64,000 bases of DNA, taken from positions 80,787,603 through 80,851,602 of the forward strand of contig NC_054535.1 of assembly GCF_017654505.1 (NCBI RefSeq). The letters are read 5' to 3'. The translations under genes were made by a program, and so were the position numbers. Origin of the DNA: Polyodon spathula (taxonomy: Eukaryota; Chordata; Actinopteri; Acipenseriformes; Polyodontidae). The notes under the pieces are model-generated. The model worked only from the letters and a program-made list of their open reading frames with translations, was not told where the DNA came from and searched no databases. This document shows, in pieces, positions 1-10,800 of this stretch; position 1 is the stretch's first letter; each line of letters starts with the position of its first letter.

Positions 1-838
1 TAAATTGAATGAAAGGAAACGTAAACAGCAGCAAACTTGGGATTCTTTTCTGTGCTCAACGCCAGCGTCTCACGACAATCAGAGTTGACTTTTTTTTTTT
101 TTTGACAATACAGAACTGTTTGTAATATCTGAAGTAAAAAAAAAAAAAAAAGTTTGTTTTATTTATTAATGGCACTGGTAAGCTGTAACTTGCATAGAAT
201 TTGAAAGTGTAACAATTTGTATTTTTGCTGTAATATTTCTGTTATTGTGATTATTATTGTTAATGTTATTCTACTAGTGATAGAGCAGTCGCTTATTATG
301 TATTATGCATTTTGTTTGACGGTGTATTGCTGTATTTAGGTTAGGGCACTTCCTTCAAAGAAGACTTTGTTATAGCCATATGTTCGGTAATCTTCCAAGA
401 GAAGGGGTAATGCTAATGTTCAGTCTTTACTGGTAATGGTTAGAGACTAGAAAATAGTAACGACAATGACAATAACGAGTAAACAATAGAACAGTTTAAC
501 AATGTTTGTAAACAAAGATAGTATTCATGCAAGTTAAACAAATACATATAACAAATAAATATGCATGTTTATTGTAAATGCAATGACTGTTAAAATAAGT
601 TTATTTTTGTACAAAATGATTCCAGGTGTATCCGGTTATTGAACATTTAATTATTATCTAATGCCATGGCTTTCCTTAGGAGGGAGCAGTAGTATTAGGT
701 GGTCAGTCGTGTGCTGGACTGGTGAATGTCAGTCCTTGTATATCAACCTGTTAGTCATTAGTCATTATTTGCAATCTGAGTGAAGTATCCATTACAAAAA
801 TAAATATTTATACCTGTGAACACTAGCAAGTTGCTGTT
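1..838. other. AT-rich non-coding sequence, nothing recognised
   Basis: No coding exon or repeat family is recognised. There are a poly-T run near 90-104 and a poly-A run near 136-151. If epb41l4a continues leftward from 40391, this is intronic sequence of that gene. Confidence 0.5.
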
Positions 839-946
839 ATATATTATATTATATATATAATATGATCGGATTCACCTGATATAAATTTATATATTATAAT
901 ATAATATATAATATACTTCCAGGTTCTACTGTGCTATATTGAAAAA

Positions 947-998
<52 letters not shown>
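839..998. repeat. AT palindromic tract followed by poly-A and (AT)n
   Basis: About 839-916 is an imperfect AT-only inverted repeat around a short GC-containing centre (gatcggattcacc). An A run follows at 942-955 and an (AT)n microsatellite at about 955-997. It can form cruciforms and is prone to length change. Confidence 0.85.
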
Positions 999-1002
<4 letters not shown>

Positions 1003-1656
1003 ACATCTGCTACAAATCAAGCATTACTGTGTATTTCAGTAGCTCTTCCATTCTGAGTGCAGGCTATCGTTCCTTTAAAAAAAACCAAAAAACAATTGGC
1101 TACATTTTACACGCAAAGGTGAATTAAATTGCAAATCTGAACAGGGTTGCATACCTAAATATGAGGTGGCCCTGAGGCGGCCCCAGGCCAGCACAGTAGT
1201 GTGAACAGAGTCTAAGTCAACATTCTCTAGGAATTTAACCCATGACCTAATCTAAAGGCACCCATGCTTATGCCTATCCTACTATTTAATCTGTTTCAGA
1301 AAGCTACCCATCAATAAACAAAAAACAGTGAGCAGCAGACTCTTAAACTAAAGTGGACATCCCTCACCTCTTAGTAATTATCCGGGATTTGAAAGAAAAG
1401 GTCATTTTTGGTATGCGTATAGTTAAAAGGCTCTTTTCGTTCCAAGTGTATTGTGTGGCACTATGGAAATAGAGCACTTGAGAAGCTAAAATGTTATTCA
1501 AGTTTTATTTAATTTTATTCTGAGAGTAAAAGCCAAATGGCACTCACTTCTAGTTGTGCTTGAAAAAACAATAACACAATGAGCTGGTATTTCCTTGTGT
1601 GCAAACATTGAGAAAGCCATAAAAAATACAACTTGCACTAGCACAGATCACTGCTG
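999..1656. other. Non-coding stretch, nothing recognised
   Basis: No open frame with known motifs and no repeat structure were recognised between the AT tract and the solo LTR. Confidence 0.5.
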
Positions 1657-2096
1657 TGTGGCAGAGCAGAGCTCTGCCCTATATAGATTGGCAGGGATGG
1701 GGTTAAATTCCCCTACCTGCCTGGGTTTATTGTGTTCAGGTGGCTGGGGTTGATTGGAGTAATTAATGATCAATCAGCACCCAGCCACCTGACATAAAAA
1801 GAGGCCTCAGCTTCCCATTAGGGAGAGGAGGGAGCTGAGGAAGCAAGTGGATGGTTGTGCTTGCTATTTTTTTTTTTTTTGTTTGCTGTTTTGTGTTTTT
1901 GTGAATCTTCTGGTCCAGTGAAGGCATTGCCCATCCTGGAAACCTTTATTTTGTAAGTTGTGCTTTGTTATATGTGTTTGAATATCTTTGTTTTGGCCCT
2001 TGTGCCCTTTTATTTTGTGTTTATTTATAATAAAAGTATTATTTTTTTGAACTGCAGTCTGTCTCTGGGCCTCTATCCACTCGCCAGCCTGTCACA
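1657..2096 (+). mobile_element. Solo LTR, TGTGGCA...GTCACA type
   Basis: The segment starts TGTGGCAGAG and ends CCTGTCACA, so it has the TG...CA ends of an LTR. It carries a TATA-like cataaaaagagg near 1793 and a polyadenylation signal (aataaaag) near 2029, in the order U3-R-U5 on the plus strand. Flanking pentamers are tgctg on the left and ggctg on the right, a 4/5 match to the 5-bp duplication LTR elements make. A U3 motif, ggcagggatggggttaaa, recurs in the other LTRs of this window. No internal region or partner LTR is adjacent, so it is probably a recombination-derived solo LTR. Confidence 0.75.
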
Positions 2097-2582
2097 GGCT
2101 GTCAGTAGAAATAACAAGAATTCATGAAAAAGTGATGGGCTTCATGGGATCAGAAAGTTGTTTGAGTACTGTATGCTGATCATCATACGCAGATTGCTTT
2201 GATTTCCAAATGCTCCATTTAGAATGCTCTGATCCAAGTTGTTTTCTGCAGCTCTGAAGCAGTTTCAGTCAACCATGAACATTTGATATACTTAATATCG
2301 TAATAAAAAAAATTCAAAACTGAAAAGTGTTAAGACTTTTATTAAATACTTTGAGATGTTTTTAAAAAAAACAGGTGTCACATAACATGGCACTTTCATC
2401 AAAGAGGTTGCAAAGATGGGGATACCTATATATATATAAACACACACACAAATATGTTTGACTGGTGTATGAATACATGTTTAGCTAAATACGTTTTTAA
2501 ATTGAGAAACTAAATTAGTTTGTGGTAGAAATCCAGTATAATGTGCTCAAATGCCATCAGACTGAAATGGCATTCATTCACT
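2097..2582. other. Non-coding stretch, nothing recognised
   Basis: AT-rich sequence with a short TA/CA run near 2430-2453. No gene is recognised. Confidence 0.45.
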
Positions 2583-4190
2583 ACTATCCACCCCCCTTGG
2601 ACTTTTCCCCATTTTATTGTGTTACAACATGGAATCAAAATGGGTTTAATTAGGAGATTTTGCCACTGATCAACACAAAAAAAGCCCATAATGTCAAAGT
2701 GAAAAAAAAATCTACATTTTTTTTCCAAATTAATTACAAATATAAAACAGAAAATAACTGATTGCATAAGTATTCACCCCCTTTGCTATGACACACTTAA
2801 ATAAGCTCTGGTACAACCAATTGTATTTAGAAGGCACATAATTAGTTGAATGGAGTCCACCTGTGCACAATTAAGGTGTTAAACGTGATTTCAGGTTAAA
2901 TACACCTGTCTCTGGGAGGTCCCACAGTTGGTTAGTACATTTCCTAACAAAAACTACATCATGAAGACGAAGGAACATTCAAAGCAAATCAGGAATAAGA
3001 TTCTTCAAAAGCACCAATCAGGGGTAGGATATAGGAACATTTCCAAGGCATTGAATATCCCCCGGAGCACAGTAGAGTCCGTTATTAAGAAATGGAGAGA
3101 ATATGGCACAACTGTGAATCTGTCTAGAACAAGCTAGAACTGAGTATCTGGACGAGAAGGGCACTAGTCAGGGAGGCCACCAAGAGGCCTATGGCAACTC
3201 TAAAGGAGTTACAGTCTTCCACGGCTGAGCTGGGAGACACTGTGCATACGGCAACAATAGCCCGGGTGCTTCACAAAACTGGCCTTTATGGAGAGTGGCA
3301 AAAAGAAAGCCATTATTGAAAAAAACTCGCATCAAAGCTCGGCTAGAGTTTGCCAGAAGGCATGTGGGAGTCTCTGAGACCAAGTGGAAGAAGATTCTAT
3401 GGTTTGATGAGACCAAAAAATAGAGCTTTTTGGCCTCAACGCTAAGCGCTATGCTTGGAGCAATCCTAACACCAAACATCATCCTGAGAACACCATCCCT
3501 ACTATGAAGCATGGTGGTGGCAGCATCATGCTATGGGGATGCTTCTCTGTGTCAGGGCCTGGAAAGCTTGTGAAGATAGAGGGCAAAATGGATGCAGCAA
3601 AGTACAGAGAAATCCTGGAGGAAAACCTGCTGAAGTCTACAAGAGACCTTGGAATTGGCTTAAGATTCATCTTCCAGCAGGACAATGACCCCAAACATAC
3701 AGCCAAAGCCACACTGGAGTGGCTTAAAAACAAAAAGGTCAATGTCCTGGAGTGGCCCAGTTAAAGCTCGGACCTCAATCCAATTGAGAATATTTGGAAA
3801 GAGTTGAAAATTGCTGTTCATCAAAGGTCCCCATCCAACTTGACGAAGCTTGAGCAATTTTGCAAAGAAGAATGGGCAAAAATTGCAGTGTCCAGATGTG
3901 CAAAGCTGGTAGACTTATCCAAATAGACTATATAGGCTATAATTGCTGCCAGAGGTATCTCTACCAAATATTGACTCAAGGGGGTGAATACTTATGCAAT
4001 CAGTTATTTTCTGTTTTGTATTTGTAATTAATTTAGAATAATTTGTAGATTGTATTTTTCACTTTGACAATATGGACTTGTTTGTGTTGATCAGTGGCAA
4101 AACTCCTAATTAAATCCATTTTGATTCCATATTGTAATACAATAAAATGTGGAAAAGTCCAATGGGGGTGAATACTTTTGACAGCCACTG
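2583..4190 (+). mobile_element. Tc1/mariner transposon, degenerate copy with ~200-bp TIRs
   Basis: Left (2583-2782) and right (3980-4190) ends are inverted repeats of about 200 bp. Both contain the stretch reading ttgcataagtattcaccccc on one strand and its complement on the other. The right end is intact (...agccactg followed by TA at 4191-4192, as expected for TA-target insertion). The outermost 20 or so bases of the left end have drifted. The element encloses one decayed transposase gene. Confidence 0.9.
2961..3926 (+). pseudogene. Tc1-like transposase pseudogene
   Basis: The transposase would cut and paste the element at TA sites in the nucleus. Reading starts at the ATG at 2961 (MKTKEHSKQIRN) and gives the paired-like helix-turn-helix (ILQKHQSG...STVESVIKKW). 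Further along come the WFDET segment carrying the first catalytic Asp (near 3400), the GGGSIMLWGCFS block (3513 onward), the QQDNDPKHTAK block with the second Asp (3676 onward) and DLNPIENIW near the third acidic residue (3772 onward). Frame breaks lie near 3137 and 3294, another is in the A run before 3422, and a TAA at 3762 interrupts the serine-rich block. The protein cannot be made whole. Confidence 0.9.
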
Positions 4191-5131
4191 TAACTGTTTA
4201 CTGTCATCAGACTGTGAATATGCATCTTCTTTCTAGTGAGCATCCTTTTATCAACAAATTTCTCTCGTCTAGTTAGTTCTCTGTTCTTTTGTCTTCCCTG
4301 GGGTCCTTGTGCATAGATTCCAGTGTTCTGATTAATGTGGGTTTTAGTGAGACTTGATTAAGACAAACATCACCTACTATTTCAGTAAAACCCAAAATGG
4401 GATAATGATTGCATTTCTGTAATTGCTGTGGGTTTGACTCCACAATCAGTTGAAAGGGAAACTTTTAATCTTGGTTCCTTATCTGTTGGTTTAACCCAGC
4501 TGTAATGACTATTGATACAGTAATATTTTTTTCACTCCTGTGTTTTCACCTAATATACACATTTATGTAAAGTTCTGAATCTTTTCCTTGTGGCATGCGG
4601 TAGTGACCACACAAGCTACTTTTTGAACTCTATAGGGTCCGCTCAATGTTAAATATCCCGCCAGTGACCTGGCCCTTTAACTCTTTTTACTCAGACACTG
4701 TGAGAGAGCCCTTTCTGTATTTCCAGTAAGAGAAACCTGGCAACATCAAAAATAATAATAATTATTTATTTTCATACACGCTGTTTATTTTACACACGTT
4801 GTTTACATTATCTTTTTTCAGAGTAAAACAAGTTTAAAAGGCAATGCATGGCAAAAGGACATCAATACCACATCTCCAGCCAAGCACCACCCCTTGTTCG
4901 CTGTATTTTTCACATACCTCTTTATAGAAGTGCATAAAGATAAAACCTCTCCCGATCACTCGTTTTACACCAAACTCCTCAATAATGCGATCCACATCAT
5001 TATTTTATTACTAGAACATCTCTATAGGCTCTGCAAACGTCAGTAATATTCTTTGAGCGCTGGATGCGGAAGCTGTCTACTACTGTTTATTATGTACATT
5101 TTATTTTCTGTTTATTTTCCTGCCTGGGAAA
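4191..5131. other. Non-coding stretch, nothing recognised
   Basis: Unique-looking sequence between the Tc1 copy and an LTR fragment. No supported gene or repeat was found. Confidence 0.45.
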
Positions 5132-5318
5132 AATGTGTTCGTGGTTGGCAGGGATAGGGTTAATGTCTGTCCTTGCCAGGGAAATGTATGTGTGTGGCTG
5201 TGTTTGCACAGCCACAGGCATAATTATTTATTCTAATTGATTTAAATAATTTATTTAGTGTCACCTGCCTGGAATTAACAGGCTGGTATTTAAACAGAGC
5301 AACTTGTTCTAGGCAGTG

Positions 5319-5321
<3 letters not shown>
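5132..5321 (+). mobile_element. Partial LTR of the same general type
   Basis: The sequence ttggcagggatagggttaat near 5145 matches the U3 motif of the LTRs at 1657, 21292 and 22274. A TATA-like gtatttaaacagag lies near 5287. The segment then runs into a long GA microsatellite, and no polyadenylation signal or 3' end is found, so it looks truncated or replaced. Confidence 0.45.

Positions 5322-5395
<74 letters not shown>
5322..5395. repeat. (GA)37 microsatellite
   Basis: An uninterrupted GA dinucleotide tract of about 74 bp sits where the R region of the adjoining LTR fragment would be. Confidence 0.97.
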
Positions 5396-5397
<2 letters not shown>

Positions 5398-5750
5398 CTT
5401 AAAACAAGTAACATAATTTACTAGATACTGGAAAATAATTTAGTATATGGGGTATTTTATGCAAAACTAAGCATACATTTTAGGTTTAGTTGATTTTAAA
5501 TCATAAAATTGAAAACAATTGCTAAAAACTTTTTTCACATAATATTGAACCCTGTTTTTTAAACTCAACAGTCTGTTATCTCTGCAAAGTGGAAAGGGTT
5601 GCTGAGCAATACTAGAAACACCCACTGATTGATCACAAATAAGGGAATCGGATTACATTTGTCCTTGGGTGTTTAGTGTTCTCTTAAAAAATAAACAATG
5701 TAATATCAATACTAGGTATACCAAGGTCATTTGTTGTTTTTTTATATCTG

Positions 5751-5751
<1 letters not shown>

Positions 5752-5788
<37 letters not shown>

Positions 5789-5794
5789 AATAAT

Positions 5795-5853
<59 letters not shown>
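5752..5853. repeat. (TTA)n(TAA)n palindromic microsatellite
   Basis: About ten TTA units pass into about twenty TAA units, so the two halves are complementary and can fold into a hairpin. An apparent poly-Ile/poly-Asn frame through it is an artefact. Confidence 0.95.
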
Positions 5854-5854
<1 letters not shown>

Positions 5855-7860
5855 TCACAAAGCTTTAATTATCTTTTTATGAATATAAAGTTTGATATTT
5901 ATGAAACTTACATAGACTGTTGTCAAAGAGGCCAACAGCAGTCTAGAACAGTTTTCAGATGATCAAACAATTTTTATTCAGAAGAACAGACTTTAACAGG
6001 TTTTTTTTAATAACCCTTGAATAAAAGCTCTGTGAATAGGACCCATAGAATACCAAACTTAAAGGGAAAAATATCAGTAGAGCGAAACCTGGTTGTGATT
6101 CCCATTACTCTTTAAAAAATACCTAAGTATCTTCCCCCTTCTGGAAAGGCTTTCAAAAGCAGCACAACAGAGGAAGACCAGTTCCTATTAATTCTTGCCT
6201 CCCAGACTTATTGCCCTGTTTTGGCACTGCAAGTGCATTGCCCATTAAAACAGAGAGAAGCATGCATTTTGAAGTCCTTAGGGAAAAGTACTGTTGCAAC
6301 ACAAACAAACCATCTCTCTGCACAGTGATTAGAATGTATGACTGTAACCACAGGCAATCTAATCAGTAATGTGGCATTGAATGTCACATGGAGAATTATA
6401 CTTTGTCAGTAGATGGAAGAAAGAAGTATTGCAGCTAAAATTGGTGTTATTAAGGTTAGTCCATAAAACAAAGGCCTCCCAGCCTTGCCACACTTAACAG
6501 CTTTATGTGTGTATGTGATTAAAAAGAATGTCACACTCAAATGCAAATGTGTGAGATCAACCTTGAGGTCCTGCAGGCACTGGAAAGGAATCAGTGAGGT
6601 CTAGAAAGACAATGCTAGACATTGCTAGTCTGTTTCAATGCACTGACAAACTGTACAGAAATATTAGAAGACTAAATATTAGAATATTAGACTTAGATTT
6701 GTAATCCACATTAATTGGCTCATCAGGACCCATTGTTTAGGACAGAAAACTGGAACAGAGAACAAAAGCGTGTGGTTTACGAGGCACAAGGTTATAAGAA
6801 TATAAGCAATAAAAACTGATTATTTTTACTACACAGTACTGGCAATGAAACTTGACTGAGAGAATCATACAATGCAGCAGTGTACCAAACAGAAGAAACA
6901 AACACCACATGATCTCAAAATGGTCTAGGTAAAGGTACTGTAGCACATTTATTGCTTTGTCAGCAATTCCTTCTGCATGATAAAATCATAAAAAAAAACA
7001 CAGTTGAGTACCACGCATGAAGCAAAGGGCCTTATTCACAAAACAGTACAGAAATATGACGTTGCCGTCTGAAACGGTTTCTGAAATATGAAAAATTGAA
7101 GATGGAATTCCTCAAATATCCCCAACAAGGATGTTTATTAATGAGAACCCCTGTAAGTTTAGAAAGTTAGCACCACCAGTTATGCATCTCATCAGGTTTG
7201 CATTGCGACTCAGTCAAGTTTGTTGGCTGGCAGAAGTCATTCTTTTAAATTTAAAAAGCATATATGAAAGCTACATCAACAAAGTTTTTTTCTAAAGACT
7301 AACCATCATATCATATCATATATGAGTCTACTGGGAGTATAATTGAACCTGTAACCAATAACGCTTCTTTATTTTTAGTGATTCAGTGGCAAAAAAAAAG
7401 ATGAAATGGAATGCTATTTGAAAGTAGAATGATGTACTTTAGAATTGTGTAGGCCTGTATTTATAGAATTCTGCGGAGGCGGTTCTACAACAGCAATGGA
7501 ATTGTTAACATTTGACTCTGACTGCACTGAGTAATTCTATTGCCTTCTGCAGAAGCAGCTTGCATTAGTGGCATACTGTCCTCAAAGGCCATAAGATGCT
7601 CATCTGGTAACACTGTGTGGGTTCCTTTCTGCTGCAGGCTCAGTCTTTTGGAAAAGACATAAAACCAAAGTCTTGGATACACATGAGACATCTTTATTGC
7701 TTTAGTGAAGAAGATATCCTATTCAAATATTTTTTGGTATAGGAATATTGTTACAAGAAATGCATTTGGTAAACCATTCAATGTCTTGACTTGCTTTAAG
7801 TTTACTGAGGGCTTGTTTTCTAACAAGGCTGATATTTACTTTACAATGTTTCTTTTTTTT
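5854..7860. other. Non-coding stretch, nothing firmly recognised
   Basis: About 2 kb without supported coding sequence. A segment near 7630-7660 (cagtcttttggaaaagacat) weakly resembles the central part of some fish SINEs, too weakly to annotate. Confidence 0.45.
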
Positions 7861-8190
7861 TGACCAATTATTTTAGACCTGATTTTCTCACTAATTTAGA
7901 ATGGCCAATTATGTTTTCTCACTGCAGCGATTTCCCAAAAACCTCAATGGCCAGGTGCCTAGAGAGCTCAAGAGGATGCCCACTGAACCTTTAGTTCTCC
8001 AGAGCTCACAAGGCACCTGGCCGGTAAGGTTTGTTGCAGCATGATGAAGAGAAAGTCCCTGCTGGTTTTGCCTCCCTAAGACGTGGGAGCGCCAGAGCCA
8101 ATGCAGGATGTGAACCTGCACTGCGCTAACTGTTTGACTCCTCCTGCACACCACGTGGCTGTACTTTTACCAGATGAGCCACTCTTGGTC
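7861..8190 (-). mobile_element. tRNA-derived SINE
   Basis: Read on the minus strand, the element begins near 8190 with a tRNA-like head. The A box is TGGCTCATCTGG (complement of 8170-8181) and the B box is GGTTCACATCC (complement of 8106-8116), one base from the canonical GGTTCGAATCC. The body runs leftward and ends with a segment containing gagaaaatcagg and aataattggtc. These are the marks of an RNA polymerase III-transcribed retroposon. It is old: the box spacing is a little long and the tail is not a clean A run. Confidence 0.7.
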
Positions 8191-9363
8191 ACCTATTTCC
8201 ATTACATTTTTGAAGAGGTTTAATGAGACGTGTACAACTTGGATAAAATGTCACTTAAAATGAAGTACAGAGGCGGCATAATGCATTTGTTTTATATGCA
8301 ACTAATCAAGTTTGTCTTTTCTAGTTTTCTCACCTTTACTTAAGTACTTGTCTTGAGGTTTGAGGTGTCATTATACAGCAGCATGTGTGCAGAGGATTGG
8401 GGGTGTCAAAAAATGTAAAGTATGTTTAGTGGTAATGTTTCCATATTTTGACATGCTTCCCTATTGAATCTTATCATTATGCAAGCCTAAAAAGGATTTA
8501 CTACTTATGCCACTCCTCATTAGAAAGTGTTCCTTCCATCTCGTTTCTATAATTGCATTCCAAACAGTTTTGTAAAGACTTGCATAACGTGGGAGCTGTT
8601 ACCGCAAACGCAGAGAAACTTGGCTGAAAAAACAAAACGAATGACGTGTAACCCTTTTCAAGAACATACTGGAATGGAAAAATTTAATAAATTTAACTTG
8701 CTACCAAGCAACCAAAAGTGCTTCCATATTTTATTTCATAACTATTTTATTAATGTTATTTTAATTAGGCTTTTGATGTCACAATATTTCCCATAACCTC
8801 CTATATCTGGTACTGTTATCAATAAGCAGAGCTCTCACCTGTGTTGGGATTGCCTGGGAACTGAACACACACTGTGCAGTACATGATACAGCCACAACTC
8901 CTGGGGCACCACTTAGGGGTTGAATGTCCTTCACACCAAAGGTGCCCCCCGCCCCTGTATCCCATTCCTCAAAATGTTTACGATTGGCTTTATTGTTGCT
9001 TTGAGGTGAGATCCAAGGAACATCTGCCAGGTGGGTGGAGGAACCAAAACTGTTGTGACTCATAAGTTGTATGCCAAGGTACAACCACGTTAGCTACAGG
9101 CACTTATGAAAAAGCTGCGTAACCTGCTAATCAATCTATAAAAACAGTGACAGCGATGTTGCCTGGTTTGTGTTACTAAAATAGGCTAATTTCTATCAAT
9201 GTAAAACCTATAAAATACTGCTGAATAATGTTACGTTAACATATTGAATTACATTCTGCTCTGACATAAATACTGTACTACTATTATGGCTTCCGGCAGA
9301 CTTTTGTGATATCATTTTGCAGTTTCTTTGATAAGTGATGTTAAATAAAATATCTAAGTTATG

Positions 9364-9366
<3 letters not shown>
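8191..9366. other. Non-coding stretch, nothing recognised
   Basis: Contains a slightly GC-richer patch near 8900-9060. No splice-bounded conserved frame or known motif was found in it. Confidence 0.45.

Positions 9367-9423
<57 letters not shown>
9367..9423. repeat. (AT)n microsatellite
   Basis: About 28 AT dinucleotides without interruption. Confidence 0.97.
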
Positions 9424-9426
<3 letters not shown>

Positions 9427-9725
9427 TAGGGACAATCCTAAAATTCTTTGTCCATAGCTGTACACTGATGCAAGAAGGTCACTTTTGTCAACTACGGTGC
9501 CTTTATTATCCATGCACATTCAGTTTGATGCTTCACTACCCCCTGCTGTTCCCACTCCAGATCTTTCTTCATCCCTATGATAGATAATTGCTGTGACAGC
9601 ACAGTCCCCTGATCAGCAGGCAATACAGGACAGTCATTATTTTCATTTTAACTCCCTTCATTAGCTGTCACCCACAACCAGGGGTTAATTTGTGCCGGAT
9701 CGCACCAGATGCCAAATCCAGTACC

Positions 9726-9727
<2 letters not shown>
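9424..9727. other. Non-coding stretch, nothing recognised
   Basis: Short unique sequence between two AT microsatellites. No gene signal. Confidence 0.45.
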
Positions 9728-9772
<45 letters not shown>

Positions 9773-9820
9773 ATATATATATATATACACACGTATATAC
9801 AGACACACACACACACACCC
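9728..9820. repeat. (AT)n tract with CA satellite
   Basis: An AT tract to about 9787 with one interruption (tgatat) is followed by short CA runs to 9820. The right side joins directly to the motif ggccgagtcaacacccc, a version of which also borders the AT tract at 10508. Confidence 0.95.
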
Positions 9821-10504
9821 GGACTCGGCCGAGTCAACACCCCAATTTTCACCATTAATTTCCGTTTTTTTAATAAGCAACGCGCAAATAATGCCTGAGG
9901 GGAAATATTGCATATGAATAGATGAGGTTCAGATGATACAGACTACGTAGTCTGATTGATTATGCATTCCTGTTGTTACACTACAATCCATATTATTACC
10001 ATTATTTTTTTAGACACTGCAAGAGCTTGTAATTCAGGCATTTTTTTGTATTGAACATTTTAATGCTATAGTGCTACTTTGAATGTTAGTTAATTTATTA
10101 TTTCATGTTGTGTTTTCACACTGGACACTCCAATTGCTTACTTACAGAGATTATGTAAAGCCATTTATTTTAGTGGAATGAAAATTTCACGTGTTTATAT
10201 ATTTTCTAAATGCAGTGACTTTTATTCTAGCATTTTTCACCTACAAATTTGGTTTTTCAGCTTAATGTTTGTTTTGTGAAAATATCTAAAATGACAAAAC
10301 AGTCGACAGAAACTCTGAATTGTATTTCACTAATCATAATATATGTTATATACTACTTGATTCTGTAGCATTACTGTGTGCTGTGCTCTACCTTTGAAGG
10401 TACCTTTTTAGGCATGCCTAATTTTAAACGTAATCTGTCTAATGTTAATCTAATGTTAATAATGGCTGTAATTTCGCCCCTGCCTGAGTCAACGCCCCCC
10501 TCCC

Positions 10505-10507
<3 letters not shown>
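9821..10507. other. Non-coding stretch with a recurrent GAGTCAACRCCCC motif
   Basis: No gene is seen. The motif gagtcaacaccccaat occurs at about 9830 and gagtcaacgccccc at about 10486, each beside an AT microsatellite. They may be ends of two copies of one unidentified repeat. Confidence 0.4.
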
Positions 10508-10549
<42 letters not shown>

Positions 10550-10552
10550 CAT
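10508..10552. repeat. (TA)n microsatellite
   Basis: About 20 TA units, ending in imperfect catatacatat. Confidence 0.95.
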
Positions 10553-10592
10553 ATCTCGAGGTGTCAGGGTCCAATAAAAATCCGCTATATAA

Positions 10593-10800
10593 CACTGTGT
10601 AACAAATTATTTTTTTTGGTTCCTGGGTAGTAAGTGTTATTTCCTAATTGCTTATGCCTCAAAAGTATCGAAAATGGCTATTATTCCCCACAGACTTTGC
10701 TTTTGTAACCAGGACAGTGATATTTTGAAATTTACCTATTTTCCAGAACATTCCAGATAGATTCAGTGCTGAGTAAACTTGGAGTAACTTCTAGAACCTT
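10593..10800 (+). mobile_element. Lone left end of the transposon found whole at 51932-53256
   Basis: About 208 bp match, nearly base for base, the left terminal repeat and 5' leader of the element at 51932. They begin cactgtgtaacaa and run through gtagtaagtgttatttcc and ccattccagatagattcagt-type leader to ggagtaacttctagaac. The flank is taa, as at the other copy. No matching right end is visible in the next 2 kb, so this is a truncated or broken copy rather than a complete MITE. Confidence 0.85.

Noticed and set aside
3504..3764. 86-codon frame as a free-standing gene
   Set aside because: It is the catalytic middle of the decayed Tc1 transposase annotated at 2961-3926.
5669..5962. Poly-Ile/poly-Asn frame at the TTA/TAA repeat, and the poly-Tyr frame at 46461
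   Set aside because: Product of trinucleotide microsatellites, not of a gene.
7561..7690. Possible V-SINE-like central domain (cagtcttttggaaaagacat)
   Set aside because: Only about 20 bases resemble the family. No promoter head or tail was found.
8100..8190. A functional tRNA gene at the SINE head
   Set aside because: Only A- and B-box similarity. The sequence does not fold into a full cloverleaf by eye and continues into a SINE body.
9690..9917. Open frames through (AT)n giving alternating Ile-Tyr strings (also at 10371, 15772, 37435, 44998, 51153)
   Set aside because: Dinucleotide repeats are open in all frames. No flanking coding motif exists.
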